NCBI RefSeq assembly: GCF_000332275.1
Contig: NZ_CM001776.1
Span: 3,656,008-3,720,007, forward strand
Source: Synechococcus sp. PCC 7336
GTDB lineage: Bacteria; Cyanobacteriota; Cyanobacteriia; Thermostichales; PCC-7336
Direction of reading: 5' to 3'
DNA: 64,000 nucleotides
Under the pieces are notes generated by a model. It did not search any database. It had not been told where the DNA came from and saw nothing but the letters and a program-made list of their open reading frames with translations. The position numbers were made by a program, and so were the translations under genes. Below, piece by piece: positions 25,444-34,764 of the stretch; position 1 is the stretch's first letter; each line of letters starts with the position of its first letter.

Positions 25444-27585
25444 CTACACCGCCACATAGGTGGAACTGAGGGTAACCCGCTTGGCGTGGGATAGCAAGTG
25501 CAGTCCGCCATCGCTTGCAGGAGCCAGTTCTGCCATCAGGGTTTCTGCAAACTGGAGCGGTCTCGGTAATGATAGCAGCCCGCCGCTGGCCCCCATCTCT
25601 TTGGCAAATTCCCGCAATAGGCGATCGGTCTCCGTTAGGGGTTCCGTACTGGCGATCGCAAACACTTCCGCCAGTCCCCCAGGTGCTCGGACCGCCAGCT
25701 TCATCCCCAGCAATTCGGCCAAATCGAGCTTGGTTTGAGGCGGGATCGCGATCGCGGGGAGCTCTTCATCTGACGGATGAGCCAGGGCACACAGCGCACC
25801 CAGTCCGTCTAGCACCAACACTGCAGCATACAGGGGCCGATCGCCGCGATTGTCGAGGGCATAGGATAGCGGCGTTCCCATCGCCAGTTGTGGCATGCCG
25901 CCATCACTGTTGCCTTGACGCAGTAGCGGCGTACGATTGGTCGCTATAGCAGTTCCCTGCTGCCAGCGGATCGATGCGCTGGCAATCTCCAAAACCAGGG
26001 GCAGAGCGGAAGCGCTTTCGTTGATAGTTGCCCGCAACCGCTTGGCCGCCAATAGATGCTGCAGGCGATGCACCAACCGCTGTACTGCCCCTTTGGGGGC
26101 TTCACCTGCTTCACCAAACGTATCCAGAATGGGGACTCTGCCCGATCGCAACAAACCATAGCTACCCAGGGGAGGAGGCTCCGGCAGACTGGCTTGCAGT
26201 TCGGGGGTCATGCGGCCAAACAGACAATCCACCTGGCGCTCGTGCAATTTCGCCGTTTCGATCGAGTGTAATTCTCCCGCCAGCGATGTACTGGACAGAG
26301 CACTGGTGGCATCCACTTTCTCAATCCGCGTCAAGCTGTCGTCGAGGGCGATCGCTAACTTAACTGCCGCCAGTGCCCGCTGTACCTCTGACACCAAAGC
26401 CCCCTCCTGTGGCGGAGTCGCTTCTGTCAGGGTCTCGTCCAAGCCCAGCGTTGCCGTCAACTTATCCCGCGACTTCAGCACCCATTCGCTGCCACCGTCA
26501 TAACAGCGGAACCGCGTTCCCACCCCCAAAAATGGCAGAATCATGGGCGGAATCCCCCCCAGCCAGAGCTCCGCCCGCGTTCCCTCCACCGTTTGAATGG
26601 CTCCTGCAATTCCCCCCTCGACAGTTGCCGAAGATAGCTTTGAGTAGGGGCGATCGGGTTGATTGCCCTTACCGTGGAGCGCCAATTTCTCTGGACGGGC
26701 CGCCACCTGCTCCGCTTTAATGCGGGCGATCTGAAACACCTGCCGCCAGGTATCCGAGGCTGCGCTCTCCCATAGAGATTGGGTCAGCAGATAGGTGAGC
26801 AATCCGGCACTAAATCCATCCCATACTCCTTCTGCCGCAGGTTGGCCCAGAGGGGCAGCTAACAGCCAAGTACCGCTGGTGCGATCGATGCGGCTGGGGT
26901 CGAATGTCCCGGGCACCGAGGTGCGATAGTCTCGAAAGATCTGTTGCTGGCGCTCTAGCACGGCGGGCGCAAATTGATAGCCTTCCGCGATCGAGAGATC
27001 GGCAGGCGATCGCAGCCGCCAGTTTCCCTCTGCCGCAGCCTTTGCAGACTGAAAGCCACAATCGAGCACGATGCTGATGCGTTTGCTGGGGAGGGCTTGA
27101 ACTAATAGAAAGAGGGTTTCTAACGGTAGAACGTTGGCAGTGTCGGTGGAGATATCGCTGGAGAAGTCTGCCGGTAGCAGCACTGAGGTACCGTCTGGGA
27201 GGGTCTGACCGTAGCCGCTGAAGTGAAAGACAATCGCATCATCGGGGCTGGCCTGCTGCACGAGATGGGTTAAAAAAGTGTCAGCGATCGCCTCTCCTGT
27301 CGCATCTGTATCGGCTAGGGTGACGATCTCGTCAAAGCCGAACCGATATTCCAGCACCTCCTGCTGCAGTGCGACATCTGTGCCACTACCCGCCAGGGGG
27401 GTGAGGGGATCGGCATAGCGATCGATCCCCACTAGCAAGGCCAGCTTTCGTCCCGTAGTCGCTGCAAAAGCACTACCATACGTTTGCGATCGGCAGGTTG
27501 CCAACCACTCTAGGGCGGGGGCTAACGCCAAGCCAGCAACGCCACAAGCTCCCCGAGTCAAAAATTCGCGTCTGCTCGTACTCAC
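25444..27585 (-). CDS. Tat-exported caspase-fold protein lacking the catalytic dyad (orthocaspase-like)
   Basis: This is a 713-residue protein. The N-terminus has a twin-arginine signal (SRREFLTRGACGVAGLALAP). Residues about 45-290 form a caspase (C14) p20-like domain: RKLALLVGIDRYAD, a DDAIVFHFSGYGQ strand where active family members have SGHG, and ISIVLDCGFQS where active members have D(S/C)CHSG. Both catalytic positions are therefore replaced (His to Tyr, Cys to Gly), and proteolysis is not expected. The C-terminal region (VLEIASASIRWQQGTA, RPLYAAVLVLDGLGALCALA) resembles the DUF4384-type domain often fused to cyanobacterial orthocaspases. Inactive orthocaspase-like proteins are known in cyanobacteria. 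It is monocistronic. Confidence 0.85.
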   Translation of the reverse strand: MSTSRREFLTRGACGVAGLALAPALEWLATCRSQTYGSAFAATTGRKLALLVGIDRYADPLTPLAGSGTDVALQQEVLEYRFGFDEIVTLADTDATGEAIADTFLTHLVQQASPDDAIVFHFSGYGQTLPDGTSVLLPADFSSDISTDTANVLPLETLFLLVQALPSKRISIVLDCGFQSAKAAAEGNWRLRSPADLSIAEGYQFAPAVLERQQQIFRDYRTSVPGTFDPSRIDRTSGTWLLAAPLGQPAAEGVWDGFSAGLLTYLLTQSLWESAASDTWRQVFQIARIKAEQVAARPEKLALHGKGNQPDRPYSKLSSATVEGGIAGAIQTVEGTRAELWLGGIPPMILPFLGVGTRFRCYDGGSEWVLKSRDKLTATLGLDETLTEATPPQEGALVSEVQRALAAVKLAIALDDSLTRIEKVDATSALSSTSLAGELHSIETAKLHERQVDCLFGRMTPELQASLPEPPPLGSYGLLRSGRVPILDTFGEAGEAPKGAVQRLVHRLQHLLAAKRLRATINESASALPLVLEIASASIRWQQGTAIATNRTPLLRQGNSDGGMPQLAMGTPLSYALDNRGDRPLYAAVLVLDGLGALCALAHPSDEELPAIAIPPQTKLDLAELLGMKLAVRAPGGLAEVFAIASTEPLTETDRLLREFAKEMGASGGLLSLPRPLQFAETLMAELAPASDGGLHLLSHAKRVTLSSTYVAV

Positions 27586-27769
27586 AAGCTACTGCCACAC
27601 TCCGAAATATCTCGGGTTGGGGTCCAACTGGCACAACACGCAGTGCGCGGAGGTTTCGAATGTTCCCCAACCCACTCTAGGTCATTGCTGGCGCTACTGC
27701 CTATGGCAGTTGTGCTTATTTCAAATTTATTTCAAAGATTGATTTTAGCGAGCGACAACTCCAGGTTGG

Positions 27770-28369
27770 CTACACGCGGGCAACAATGACTTCTTGGGGT
27801 TGGTCTTGATATTTCCCAGCGCGATCGGCGTAGGTGGTGGCGCAGGGTTCGCCTTCTAAAAACAGCAGTTGCACCACGCCCTCGTTGGCATAGATGCGGC
27901 AGTCCGCGCTGGAGGCATTGGAAAATTCGAGGGTGAGATGGCCGCGCCAACTGGCTTCGGCAGGGGTGAGATTGGCGATAATGCCACAGCGGGCGTAGGT
28001 GCTTTTGCCAATGGAAATAACGGTGATGGTGGGGGGAACCTCCAGCCGTTCGATCGCCACACCGAGGCCGTAGGAATGGGCGGGCAGGATGAAGAAGTCA
28101 CCGCTCTCTTCAGAATGTAGTTCGGTGGGTTGAAGATTGGCGGGGTTGAAGTGTTTGGGGTCCACCACTGTTCCGGGAATGTGGCGGAAGATGCGGAAAT
28201 CGGCGGGAGAGAGGCGGATGTCGTAGCCGTAGGAGGAAAGCCCGTAGCTGAGCACTTGGCGGGGGGCATACCCGTTGGGGGATTCGATTTGACGCACTAG
28301 ATCGGGCTCGAAAGGCTCAATCATGCCTACTCGGGCGCGGGCAACAATCCAACGGTCGTTTTTGATCAT
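27770..28369 (-). CDS. dcd: dCTP deaminase
   Basis: This is a 199-residue enzyme that converts dCTP to dUTP for thymidylate synthesis. Motifs in order are SYGLSSYGYDIRLSPADFRI, LPAHSYGLGVAIERLEVPP, VISIGKSTYARCGI, TPAEASWRGHLTLEFSN and YANEGVVQLLFLEG. The Glu in GHLTLEFSN is the catalytic base, and the Arg of KSTYARCGI completes the site. Its length is slightly above the E. coli type. It is soluble and monocistronic, and lies between the caspase-like and aminotransferase genes on the same strand. Confidence 0.95.
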   Translation of the reverse strand: MIKNDRWIVARARVGMIEPFEPDLVRQIESPNGYAPRQVLSYGLSSYGYDIRLSPADFRIFRHIPGTVVDPKHFNPANLQPTELHSEESGDFFILPAHSYGLGVAIERLEVPPTITVISIGKSTYARCGIIANLTPAEASWRGHLTLEFSNASSADCRIYANEGVVQLLFLEGEPCATTYADRAGKYQDQPQEVIVARV

Positions 28370-28476
28370 ATAAATTCAGTCGATATGGCAGGTTGGCGCG
28401 ATTTCCGCCCTCTGTAGTGTCGCACAACGTGAATTCGAAGCGGTCGAACTGCCCTCACCCCTGGTGCAGTCTGGCG

Positions 28477-29631
28477 TCAGCCAGCCAGTACGCGAGCGGC
28501 TGCCGTGACGCCAGCACCGGGGCTAAACCCTTCGTAGCCCACCTCTCGCAGGGCAGATTCGAGGGCGGCAAAGGTGGTGAGAATATCGCGATCGCAGATA
28601 AAGCCCAGGTGGCCGATGCGGAAGATTTTGCCTTTGAGCTGGTTTTGACCGGCAGCTAAAGCAATGTCGAATTTCTTCATGACAAGGCTGCGAATGTCAT
28701 CTGCGTTAATGCCTGCAGGGGCCTCGATCGCCGTCACGGCAGAGCTGGGGTGGCTGTCGGGGGCGAGCAAGCCCAAACCGAGGGCTCTGGCACCCGCTCG
28801 GGTGGCATCGCGCAACAGAGCGTGACGGGCAAAGATTGCCTCTAACCCCTCTTCCTGCATCATTGTCAAGGTCTCTTGCAGGGCGTAGATTAAGTTCACA
28901 GCAGGGGTAAACGGCGTCGTGTTTTTGCTTAGGTTCTTTTTGGCCATGGCAAAACTCCAGTAATACTTGGGCAGAGTGGAGGTTTGGGTTGCTGCCATCG
29001 CGCGATCGCTGACGGCCACAAAGCCCAAGCCGGGGGGCATCATATACCCTTTCTGAGAGCCGGAAGCCACAATATCCAAACCCCATTCATCCATCGGTAC
29101 GCTAGCTGCGCCAAGACTCGTCACTGCGTCCACGATGACCAGAGCTTCGCCGTGTTCCTGCGCCAGTTTGGCGATCGCCTCCACATCGTTTTGTACGCCA
29201 CTAGAGGTTTCGCTGTGGGTCAGAATGACTGCTTTGATGGCCCTCGCGGTATCTGCCTGCAATTTCTCAGCAAACGCCTCCACAGAGTAAGGGGTACCCC
29301 ACTCCGACTCGATCCGCTCGCACTGTAGGCCGAACACATCTGCCATATCGGCCCAACGTTCGCCAAACTTGCCGTTGACGCCACACAAGACGCGATCGCC
29401 GGGGCTGAGCACATTCACCAGTCCGGCTTCCATTGCGCCAGTGCCGCTGGCCGACAGAATAAATACGTCATTTTGGGTTTGATGCAGCCAGCGCAGTCCT
29501 GCGGTGACTGCGGCGATCGTGTCAGAAAATGCTTTACTGCGGTGTCCGATCGGGTGTTTGGCCATGGCCAACAAGGCCCGTTCCGGCACTGGGGTTGGCC
29601 CCGGAATCATCAGTTGCAGCTTGTCTTTCAT
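28477..29631 (-). CDS. Class V PLP aminotransferase (alanine-glyoxylate / serine-pyruvate type)
   Basis: This is a 384-residue cytosolic enzyme. The N-terminus (LQLMIPGPTPVPERALLAMA) and LTHSETSSGVQNDVEAIA are characteristic of the AGT/SPT group. The PLP-binding Lys is in SGSQKGYMMPPGLGF, with the preceding VDAVTSLGA Asp. Cyanobacterial members were historically labelled soluble hydrogenase 42-kDa subunit, but the fold and motifs are those of an aminotransferase. A photorespiratory role (glyoxylate to glycine) is the likely inference. The start ATG is at 29631, and the product ends VAGVTAAARVLAG-like after the C-terminal domain. Confidence 0.9.
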   Translation of the reverse strand: MKDKLQLMIPGPTPVPERALLAMAKHPIGHRSKAFSDTIAAVTAGLRWLHQTQNDVFILSASGTGAMEAGLVNVLSPGDRVLCGVNGKFGERWADMADVFGLQCERIESEWGTPYSVEAFAEKLQADTARAIKAVILTHSETSSGVQNDVEAIAKLAQEHGEALVIVDAVTSLGAASVPMDEWGLDIVASGSQKGYMMPPGLGFVAVSDRAMAATQTSTLPKYYWSFAMAKKNLSKNTTPFTPAVNLIYALQETLTMMQEEGLEAIFARHALLRDATRAGARALGLGLLAPDSHPSSAVTAIEAPAGINADDIRSLVMKKFDIALAAGQNQLKGKIFRIGHLGFICDRDILTTFAALESALREVGYEGFSPGAGVTAAARVLAG

Positions 29632-29776
29632 CGTTGCCCCAGGCTTCTATCTCGACACAGTTCCACCATTGTTACACGCAGGGCAGAATGTGCATCCTTA
29701 AAACAAGGTTTTGCTCGGGATGACAGATGTCCTCGGCGATCTCGGCGAGTTTCCCCGATCGCAATTGACTTGAGGG

Positions 29777-29967
29777 AACCTGAGTTCGATGACTCTGCAT
29801 GGCCCTCACCCCCAGCCCCTCTCCCAAATTTGGGAGAGGGGAGCAACAGCCTCAAACCCGCAATCTACCGTTCTGTTCCCCTTCCTCCAAAATTACGGCT
29901 GACGCCACGCTTCGCGAGGGGGGAAGGGGCTAGGGGATGGGGGCCAGACGCCTGTCGAACTGACGTT
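29777..29967. repeat. MITE-like repeat, complete copy with target duplication
   Basis: This 191-bp element begins AACCTGAGTTCGATGACTCT and ends with an inverted, partly matching terminus (GGCCAGACGCC, then TGTCGAACTGACGTT). It contains a perfect 26-base palindrome at 29816-29841 (half site CCCCTCTCCCAAA) and a second GC-rich hairpin. Both sides carry the direct repeat TTGAGGGA (29770-29777 and 29966-29973), of which at least GAGGG lies outside the element, as expected for a target-site duplication. It codes for no protein. It is the reference copy for the other repeats in this window and sits in the 470-base gene-free gap 29632-30104, where I see nothing else. Confidence 0.82.
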
Positions 29968-30104
29968 GAGGGAGATGGCCAGCAGCCTAAAGCCTTCTGC
30001 ACAGACATTATGCTCGGCGAGGCTGGATGGTTCGCTCTCCATGCTGCTAGGTCGCAGAGTGACTGCGGATGGTAACTTCTTGGCGGTGACTCTTAGGAAC
30101 GAGC

Positions 30105-31799
30105 GTGGCTCAGCATCCATCTATTTCGATCGCGCAGGCCCTGCCAGTGCCGATGCGGGACGGCACTCTACTCTACGCGGATGTATACCGCCCCAAACAA
30201 CAGAGCGAGCCGCTGCCAATCCTATTAATGCGACTGCCCTACGGTCGGGAAATCGCCTCGACGGTGGTCTACGCTCACCCCAGTTGGTACGCCGCACAGG
30301 GGTTTATTGTCGTCATTCAAGCGGTGCGGGGGTGCGATCGCTCGCAGGGGCAGTTTTATCCCATGCAGGCGATTGAAATGGACGACGGGTTCGACACACT
30401 GCAGTGGTGCCAAACGTTGCCGGGGACGAACGGCAAGATCGGCATGTATGGCTTTTCCTATCAAGGCATTACCCAATTTCAGGCGATGGCGGCAGGGGGA
30501 GCGCAGGTGGGCCTGACGGCGATCGCGCCGGGGATGGGGGCGATCGATTTTTATCGGGGCTGGTGCTATTGGGGGGGAGCGCTGGCCTTGAATGTGGCAC
30601 TGCCTTGGGGGGTGCAGCTAGCCCAGGACCAAGCACAATTCCACCAGTTAGAACCCCACGCGACGGAATTGGGGCGAGCCCGATCGCGGCTGGCTGACTG
30701 GCTCGACTTTACCCCTCTAGACCGCCTCGAACTATTGCGCGATCGCCCGGTGGGAGAGTTTTATTTCGACTGGGTGAAAGAGGCGATCGCCGATTCGGAC
30801 TACTACCGCCGCCTCAATCCCCAAGTTTATCTAACGGGGCAATGCGATCTGCCAGGACTGCACATTGCCGGTTGGGCCGATAGCTATTTGGCTGGAACGC
30901 TTCAAGCCTACGAATGGATGGTACAGCAGAGCGATGCCCCCCAACATCTGATTGTGGGGCCTTGGCAACACCTCCCCTGGTCTCGCCGAGTCGGACAGAT
31001 GGATTTCGGTCCCGAGGCCAGCCCGCAGATCGATCGCCTGCAAGTGCAATGGTTTAACCGCTGGCTGAAGGGAAAGTCCGGCTTTGACTCCGAAGCGCCC
31101 GTCCGACTGTTCGAAATGGGGGCCAATCGCTGGCGAAGGTTCGAGTCTTGGCCCCCGCCGACGCGATCGCAACGGTTGTGGCTTGCCAGTGACGGCTTAG
31201 CCAACGGTCCCGACAGTGACGGACGCCTGCTGCGCGATCGTTGGGATGGCTGCGGGTTCGACACTTACGTTTGCGATCCGCGCATTGCCAACCCCACTAC
31301 CCCCTACGGTCCTTACGATCAGCGAGTGGTTCACCAGCGTTCCGATCTGCTGCTCTATAACAGCGAACCGCTGCAGGAGCAGCTCGCGATCGCGGGGGCT
31401 CCCACGCTTCACTTCTACGCCTCTAGCACGGCTGTCGATACCGATTGGGTGGTCAAGCTCGTGCGCGTCACCCCTTCTGGCGAAGCTCTGCTAATGACTG
31501 CTGGGGTGTTGCGGGCGCGCTTTCGCCAGTCGCGATCGCAGCCACAATTGCTGACTCCCGAGGCGATCGAGCATTACGTTATTCCCCTGCGGGCCACCTG
31601 CTGGCAGGTGCGAGTGGGGGAACGCTTACAAGTGGCGATCGCCAGTGCTGCCTTTCCTTGGATCGACCGCAATCCCAATACGGGACAGTGGCCCGCCAGC
31701 GCCTCTTTCAGCGATTTTCACGTGGCGACGCAAACCATCTTTCACTCGACGCAATACCCTTCCCATCTGGAACTGCCACTCCTGCACGAACCCAGATGA
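30105..31799 (+). CDS. CocE/NonD-family serine hydrolase (X-Pro dipeptidyl-peptidase fold)
   Basis: This is a 564-residue protein. An alpha/beta-hydrolase core has nucleophile Ser118 in MYGFSYQGITQFQ (GxSYxG) preceded by DTLQWCQTLPGTNGKIG. A cap region follows (GWADSYLAGTLQAYEWMV, LIVGPWQH), and the beta-jelly-roll domain of the family is at the C-terminus (LTPEAIEHYVIPLRATCWQ). Members cleave esters, amides or acyl-peptides, and the substrate is unpredictable. The GTG at 30105 has AGGA eight bases upstream. There is no signal peptide, so it is cytosolic. It lies about 140 bases downstream of the MITE-like repeat. Confidence 0.88.
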   Translation: MAQHPSISIAQALPVPMRDGTLLYADVYRPKQQSEPLPILLMRLPYGREIASTVVYAHPSWYAAQGFIVVIQAVRGCDRSQGQFYPMQAIEMDDGFDTLQWCQTLPGTNGKIGMYGFSYQGITQFQAMAAGGAQVGLTAIAPGMGAIDFYRGWCYWGGALALNVALPWGVQLAQDQAQFHQLEPHATELGRARSRLADWLDFTPLDRLELLRDRPVGEFYFDWVKEAIADSDYYRRLNPQVYLTGQCDLPGLHIAGWADSYLAGTLQAYEWMVQQSDAPQHLIVGPWQHLPWSRRVGQMDFGPEASPQIDRLQVQWFNRWLKGKSGFDSEAPVRLFEMGANRWRRFESWPPPTRSQRLWLASDGLANGPDSDGRLLRDRWDGCGFDTYVCDPRIANPTTPYGPYDQRVVHQRSDLLLYNSEPLQEQLAIAGAPTLHFYASSTAVDTDWVVKLVRVTPSGEALLMTAGVLRARFRQSRSQPQLLTPEAIEHYVIPLRATCWQVRVGERLQVAIASAAFPWIDRNPNTGQWPASASFSDFHVATQTIFHSTQYPSHLELPLLHEPR

Positions 31800-31809
31800 T
31801 GGCGGAGAC

Positions 31810-32244
31810 CTATTCAGCGAGGGACGAGCCAAAGGGGGGGGGCTGCCGCAGAGTATAGTCCCAACCCTTCACAAATAGGGTGTTGTAGGGGGACATCTGG
31901 CGGTCTAACTCTGCCTGCAACTCTGCTGGAAAAGCGTGCCAAGCTTCCCGATTGGTCCAATAAATTACAAAGGTCACTGCCTCGGGATTCTCCGGCGGCA
32001 GCCAAATGGACTTGTGGACGAACCCCGGTTGCTGGCGCAAAGCCGCCGTCCAGACGCGATCGTCCAGCTCTATAAACCTCTCTCGGTCCTCAGCAGGAAC
32101 GCGAAACTCCAAAACCTCTACCACTGTCGGTGTCAGTGCCTCAGTTGCGATCGCCACAGGACCTCCGATAAAGACCATTCCCATTAGCACCAGAGCGCAC
32201 ACTCCGGCCGCCACCACCGGCCGCACTGCCCTTGCGAGCAGCAT
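31810..32244 (-). CDS. TIGR03792-family exported protein
   Basis: This gives a protein of about 144 residues. A signal peptide (MLLARAVRPVVAAGVCALVL, cleavage near GPVAIATEA) is followed by a ferredoxin-like, dimeric alpha+beta-barrel domain (VVEVLEFRVPAEDRERF, VIYWTNREAWHAFPAEL) as in the cyanobacterial TIGR03792 family. These are related in fold to antibiotic-biosynthesis monooxygenases but without assigned function. An in-frame ATG at 32346 gives a 34-residue longer form that would bury the signal peptide, so 32244 is preferred. The stop is 10 bases from the stop of the convergent CocE-like gene. Confidence 0.8.
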   Translation of the reverse strand: MLLARAVRPVVAAGVCALVLMGMVFIGGPVAIATEALTPTVVEVLEFRVPAEDRERFIELDDRVWTAALRQQPGFVHKSIWLPPENPEAVTFVIYWTNREAWHAFPAELQAELDRQMSPYNTLFVKGWDYTLRQPPPFGSSLAE

Positions 32245-32383
32245 TGCCAGATTGAAGTTCTCGCATCGTCCCTGGTTTGCAAGAGGACTCTCCCTCAATT
32301 CGTTAAAATCTGCTGATACTGAGTCCCCGCATCGCTCTCGATCCATTGTGCCAATTCCGATATGTTAGCGGCGATCGCCATCA

Positions 32384-32413
32384 GTATGGCTCTTTATGCG
32401 CATAGAGCCATAC
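32384..32413. promoter_or_regulatory. Inverted repeat upstream of two divergent genes
   Basis: A perfect 10-base-pair inverted repeat (arm GTATGGCTCT) has a 10-base centre (TTATGCGCAT) that is itself nearly palindromic. It lies between the divergent TIGR03792 and ligase genes. It is followed by CTTTTAG, so a weak plus-strand terminator is possible, but no plus-strand gene ends just before it. That makes an operator or processed leader structure an equal possibility. Confidence 0.5.
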
Positions 32414-32613
32414 CTTTTAGGTCGTCAGTTCCAATAGGCGAGAATGGGGTTAGGGGTTGCTGTCTGACAAAAAGTGTAGCGGCCGCGCGTTCGATCGCCT
32501 GCTCGACGTTGATGCTTTTAAAGAGAAAAGATGCTTTAAAAACACGGTCCGAACGAGGCAGCTACCGCTCGGGGTAGCAAATCCCATTGAACCGAACCGA
32601 TGGGGACACTCTC

Positions 32614-34707
32614 ATGACCGCACAACTCTCGCTCGAACAAGTTGTCGCTTGCGGTGTAGAGAAATCCATCGCAATTGAGATCCTGCCGACCTTCAACCAA
32701 TGTCTCGCCGATGGATCTCCCTCAAACAACTGGCAGCACCTCACCCAAACTATCCTCACCCCCGATCTGCCGTTTGCCCTGCACGAACTCCTGTACAAAA
32801 CTGTCTTCTCCAACTGGGATGCCAGCCAGGGAGTTCCTCCAGCCTGGTTTCCGACAGAAGCGCAGATCCAAGCCACTCATATCGCTGCACTCCTGCACGA
32901 GCTAGGTCTGCAGTCCTATACCGAATTCCATGCCTGGACAGCCCGCCATCGTGCCCAGTTTTGGGAGCTGATGGTGCAACGCCTCGGCATTCGCTTCCGG
33001 CAGCCCTATCGAGCTGTTCTCGATCTAGCCAATGGCATCGAATCGCCCCAATGGTTGCTGGACGCCCAATTCAATATTGTTGAAAGTTGCTTCCAAGCTC
33101 CTGCAGAGGCTCCCGCAATTGTCTTTCAAGCCGAAGGAGAGTCGCTGTTAACTCTGACCTATGGCGAACTTCGGACTCTGACCGATCGGGTTGCCAATGG
33201 GCTTATCGAACTGGGCTTCTGCCCTGGCGATGCGATCGCGATCGACCTGCCCATGACCGCAGAGTCAGTCGCCCTCTACCTGGGGATTGTCGAAGCTGGC
33301 TGCACAGTCGTCTCCATTGCCGATAGTTTTGCCGCCGATGCAATAGCCACGCGCTTGCGCATTTCTGCTGCTAAGGGAATCTTCACGCAGGACACCATTC
33401 TGCGGGCTGGCAAAGAGCTACCACTCTATGCCAAAGTCATCGAGGCCAATGCTCCGCAGGCAATCGTGCTGTCGAGTGGCGTATCCTCCTCTATCCCCTT
33501 ACGTGCGGGCGATCTGGCCTGGGAAGCATTTTTGAGCGATCGCGATCGCTTCGATGCCATCCCTGCTCAGCCCGACGATCGCACCAACATCCTGTTTTCT
33601 TCGGGGACGACCGGCGAACCCAAAGCAATTCCCTGGACGCAAACCACCCCGATTAAATGCGCAGCGGACGGGTTCTTACATCACGATATCCACCCCGGCG
33701 ATCGGGTGGCGTGGCCGACCAATTTGGGTTGGATGATGGGACCGTGGCTCATTTATGCCAGTCTGATCGATCGAGCGACCATCGCCCTTTACTACGGCGC
33801 GCCCACGGGACGAGCCTTCGGCCAGTTCGTGCAAGACGCGGGTGTCTCGATGTTGGGTGTGGTACCCAGCTTGGTGAAATCCTGGAAAACCAGTGGCTGT
33901 ATGCAAGGGCTCGACTGGAGCGCTATCAAAGTATTCAGCTCGACGGGGGAATGTTCCAACCCGCAAGAAATGCTCTTTCTGATGTCCCTTGCCGGATACA
34001 GACCCATTGTCGAATATTGCGGCGGCACGGAAATCGGCGGCGGCTATCTCACCGGTACGCTCGTTCAGCCCTGTGCCCCCTCCACCTTTACGACGCCAGC
34101 TCTCGGTCTAGACATTGCTGTCCTCAACGAAGCCGGACAGCCCGCCACTGCCGGAGAAGCCTACATCGTGCCGCCATCGATCGGGCTTTCCACCGAGTTA
34201 CTCAATCGGAACCACCACCAAGTCTATTTCGATCGCCCCCCTCACCTACCCAATTCCACCATTCCTCTCCGTCGCCACGGCGATCGCGTGGAGCGACTGC
34301 CCAACGGCTACTACCGCGCCCTGGGCCGCGTGGACGACACCATGAACCTCGGCGGCATCAAGGTCAGTTCTGCCGAAATCGAGCGAGTTCTCAATGCCGA
34401 AGCGGGCATTTGCGAAACGGCTGCCATCGCAGTCTCTCCACCGGAAGGGGGACCGAGTCAGTTAGCGATCTATGCGGTATTGGAGCCAGATAGCGATCGC
34501 GATCGGGATGACCTTGCTGCTGCCTTGCAGAGCGCCATTCGACAGCATCTCAATCCCATGTTTAAGATTCGCGACCTTCGCATCGTTGATGAGTTGCCCC
34601 GCACCGCCTCCAACAAAGTGATGCGTCGAGTATTGCGCGATCGATTTCGATGCCTCCAAGCTGATAGGTTCGAGCCAGCGCGAATTGCAATCGAAACGAG
34701 GACTTAG
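32614..34707 (+). CDS. AMP-forming acyl/acetate-CoA ligase family protein
   Basis: This is a 697-residue ANL-superfamily enzyme. An unusual N-terminal region of about 140 residues (LEQVVACGVEKSIAIEILPT) precedes the adenylation core. The core has FSSGTTGEPKAIPW (P-loop-like A3), YCGGTEIGGGYLTGT (A5), and HGDRVERLPNGYYRALGRVD then GGIKVSSAEIERV (A8). The A10 lysine is in RTASNKVMRRVL. The N-terminal extension and motif set resemble the plant AAE17/18-like group of peroxisomal acyl-activating enzymes. The substrate is unknown. The start ATG at 32614 is supported by GGGGA upstream; a TTG at 32587 is less likely. It is monocistronic. Confidence 0.85.
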   Translation: MTAQLSLEQVVACGVEKSIAIEILPTFNQCLADGSPSNNWQHLTQTILTPDLPFALHELLYKTVFSNWDASQGVPPAWFPTEAQIQATHIAALLHELGLQSYTEFHAWTARHRAQFWELMVQRLGIRFRQPYRAVLDLANGIESPQWLLDAQFNIVESCFQAPAEAPAIVFQAEGESLLTLTYGELRTLTDRVANGLIELGFCPGDAIAIDLPMTAESVALYLGIVEAGCTVVSIADSFAADAIATRLRISAAKGIFTQDTILRAGKELPLYAKVIEANAPQAIVLSSGVSSSIPLRAGDLAWEAFLSDRDRFDAIPAQPDDRTNILFSSGTTGEPKAIPWTQTTPIKCAADGFLHHDIHPGDRVAWPTNLGWMMGPWLIYASLIDRATIALYYGAPTGRAFGQFVQDAGVSMLGVVPSLVKSWKTSGCMQGLDWSAIKVFSSTGECSNPQEMLFLMSLAGYRPIVEYCGGTEIGGGYLTGTLVQPCAPSTFTTPALGLDIAVLNEAGQPATAGEAYIVPPSIGLSTELLNRNHHQVYFDRPPHLPNSTIPLRRHGDRVERLPNGYYRALGRVDDTMNLGGIKVSSAEIERVLNAEAGICETAAIAVSPPEGGPSQLAIYAVLEPDSDRDRDDLAAALQSAIRQHLNPMFKIRDLRIVDELPRTASNKVMRRVLRDRFRCLQADRFEPARIAIETRT

Positions 34708-34764
34708 TGGTTCGCGAGCTTAATCCTCAAATCGCAAGGATTGATACGCGGGATGTTGCACTTG

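Noticed and set aside
29473-30075. 200-codon plus-strand frame across the aminotransferase start and the repeat
   Set aside because: It overlaps the aminotransferase gene in antisense and then translates repeat DNA.
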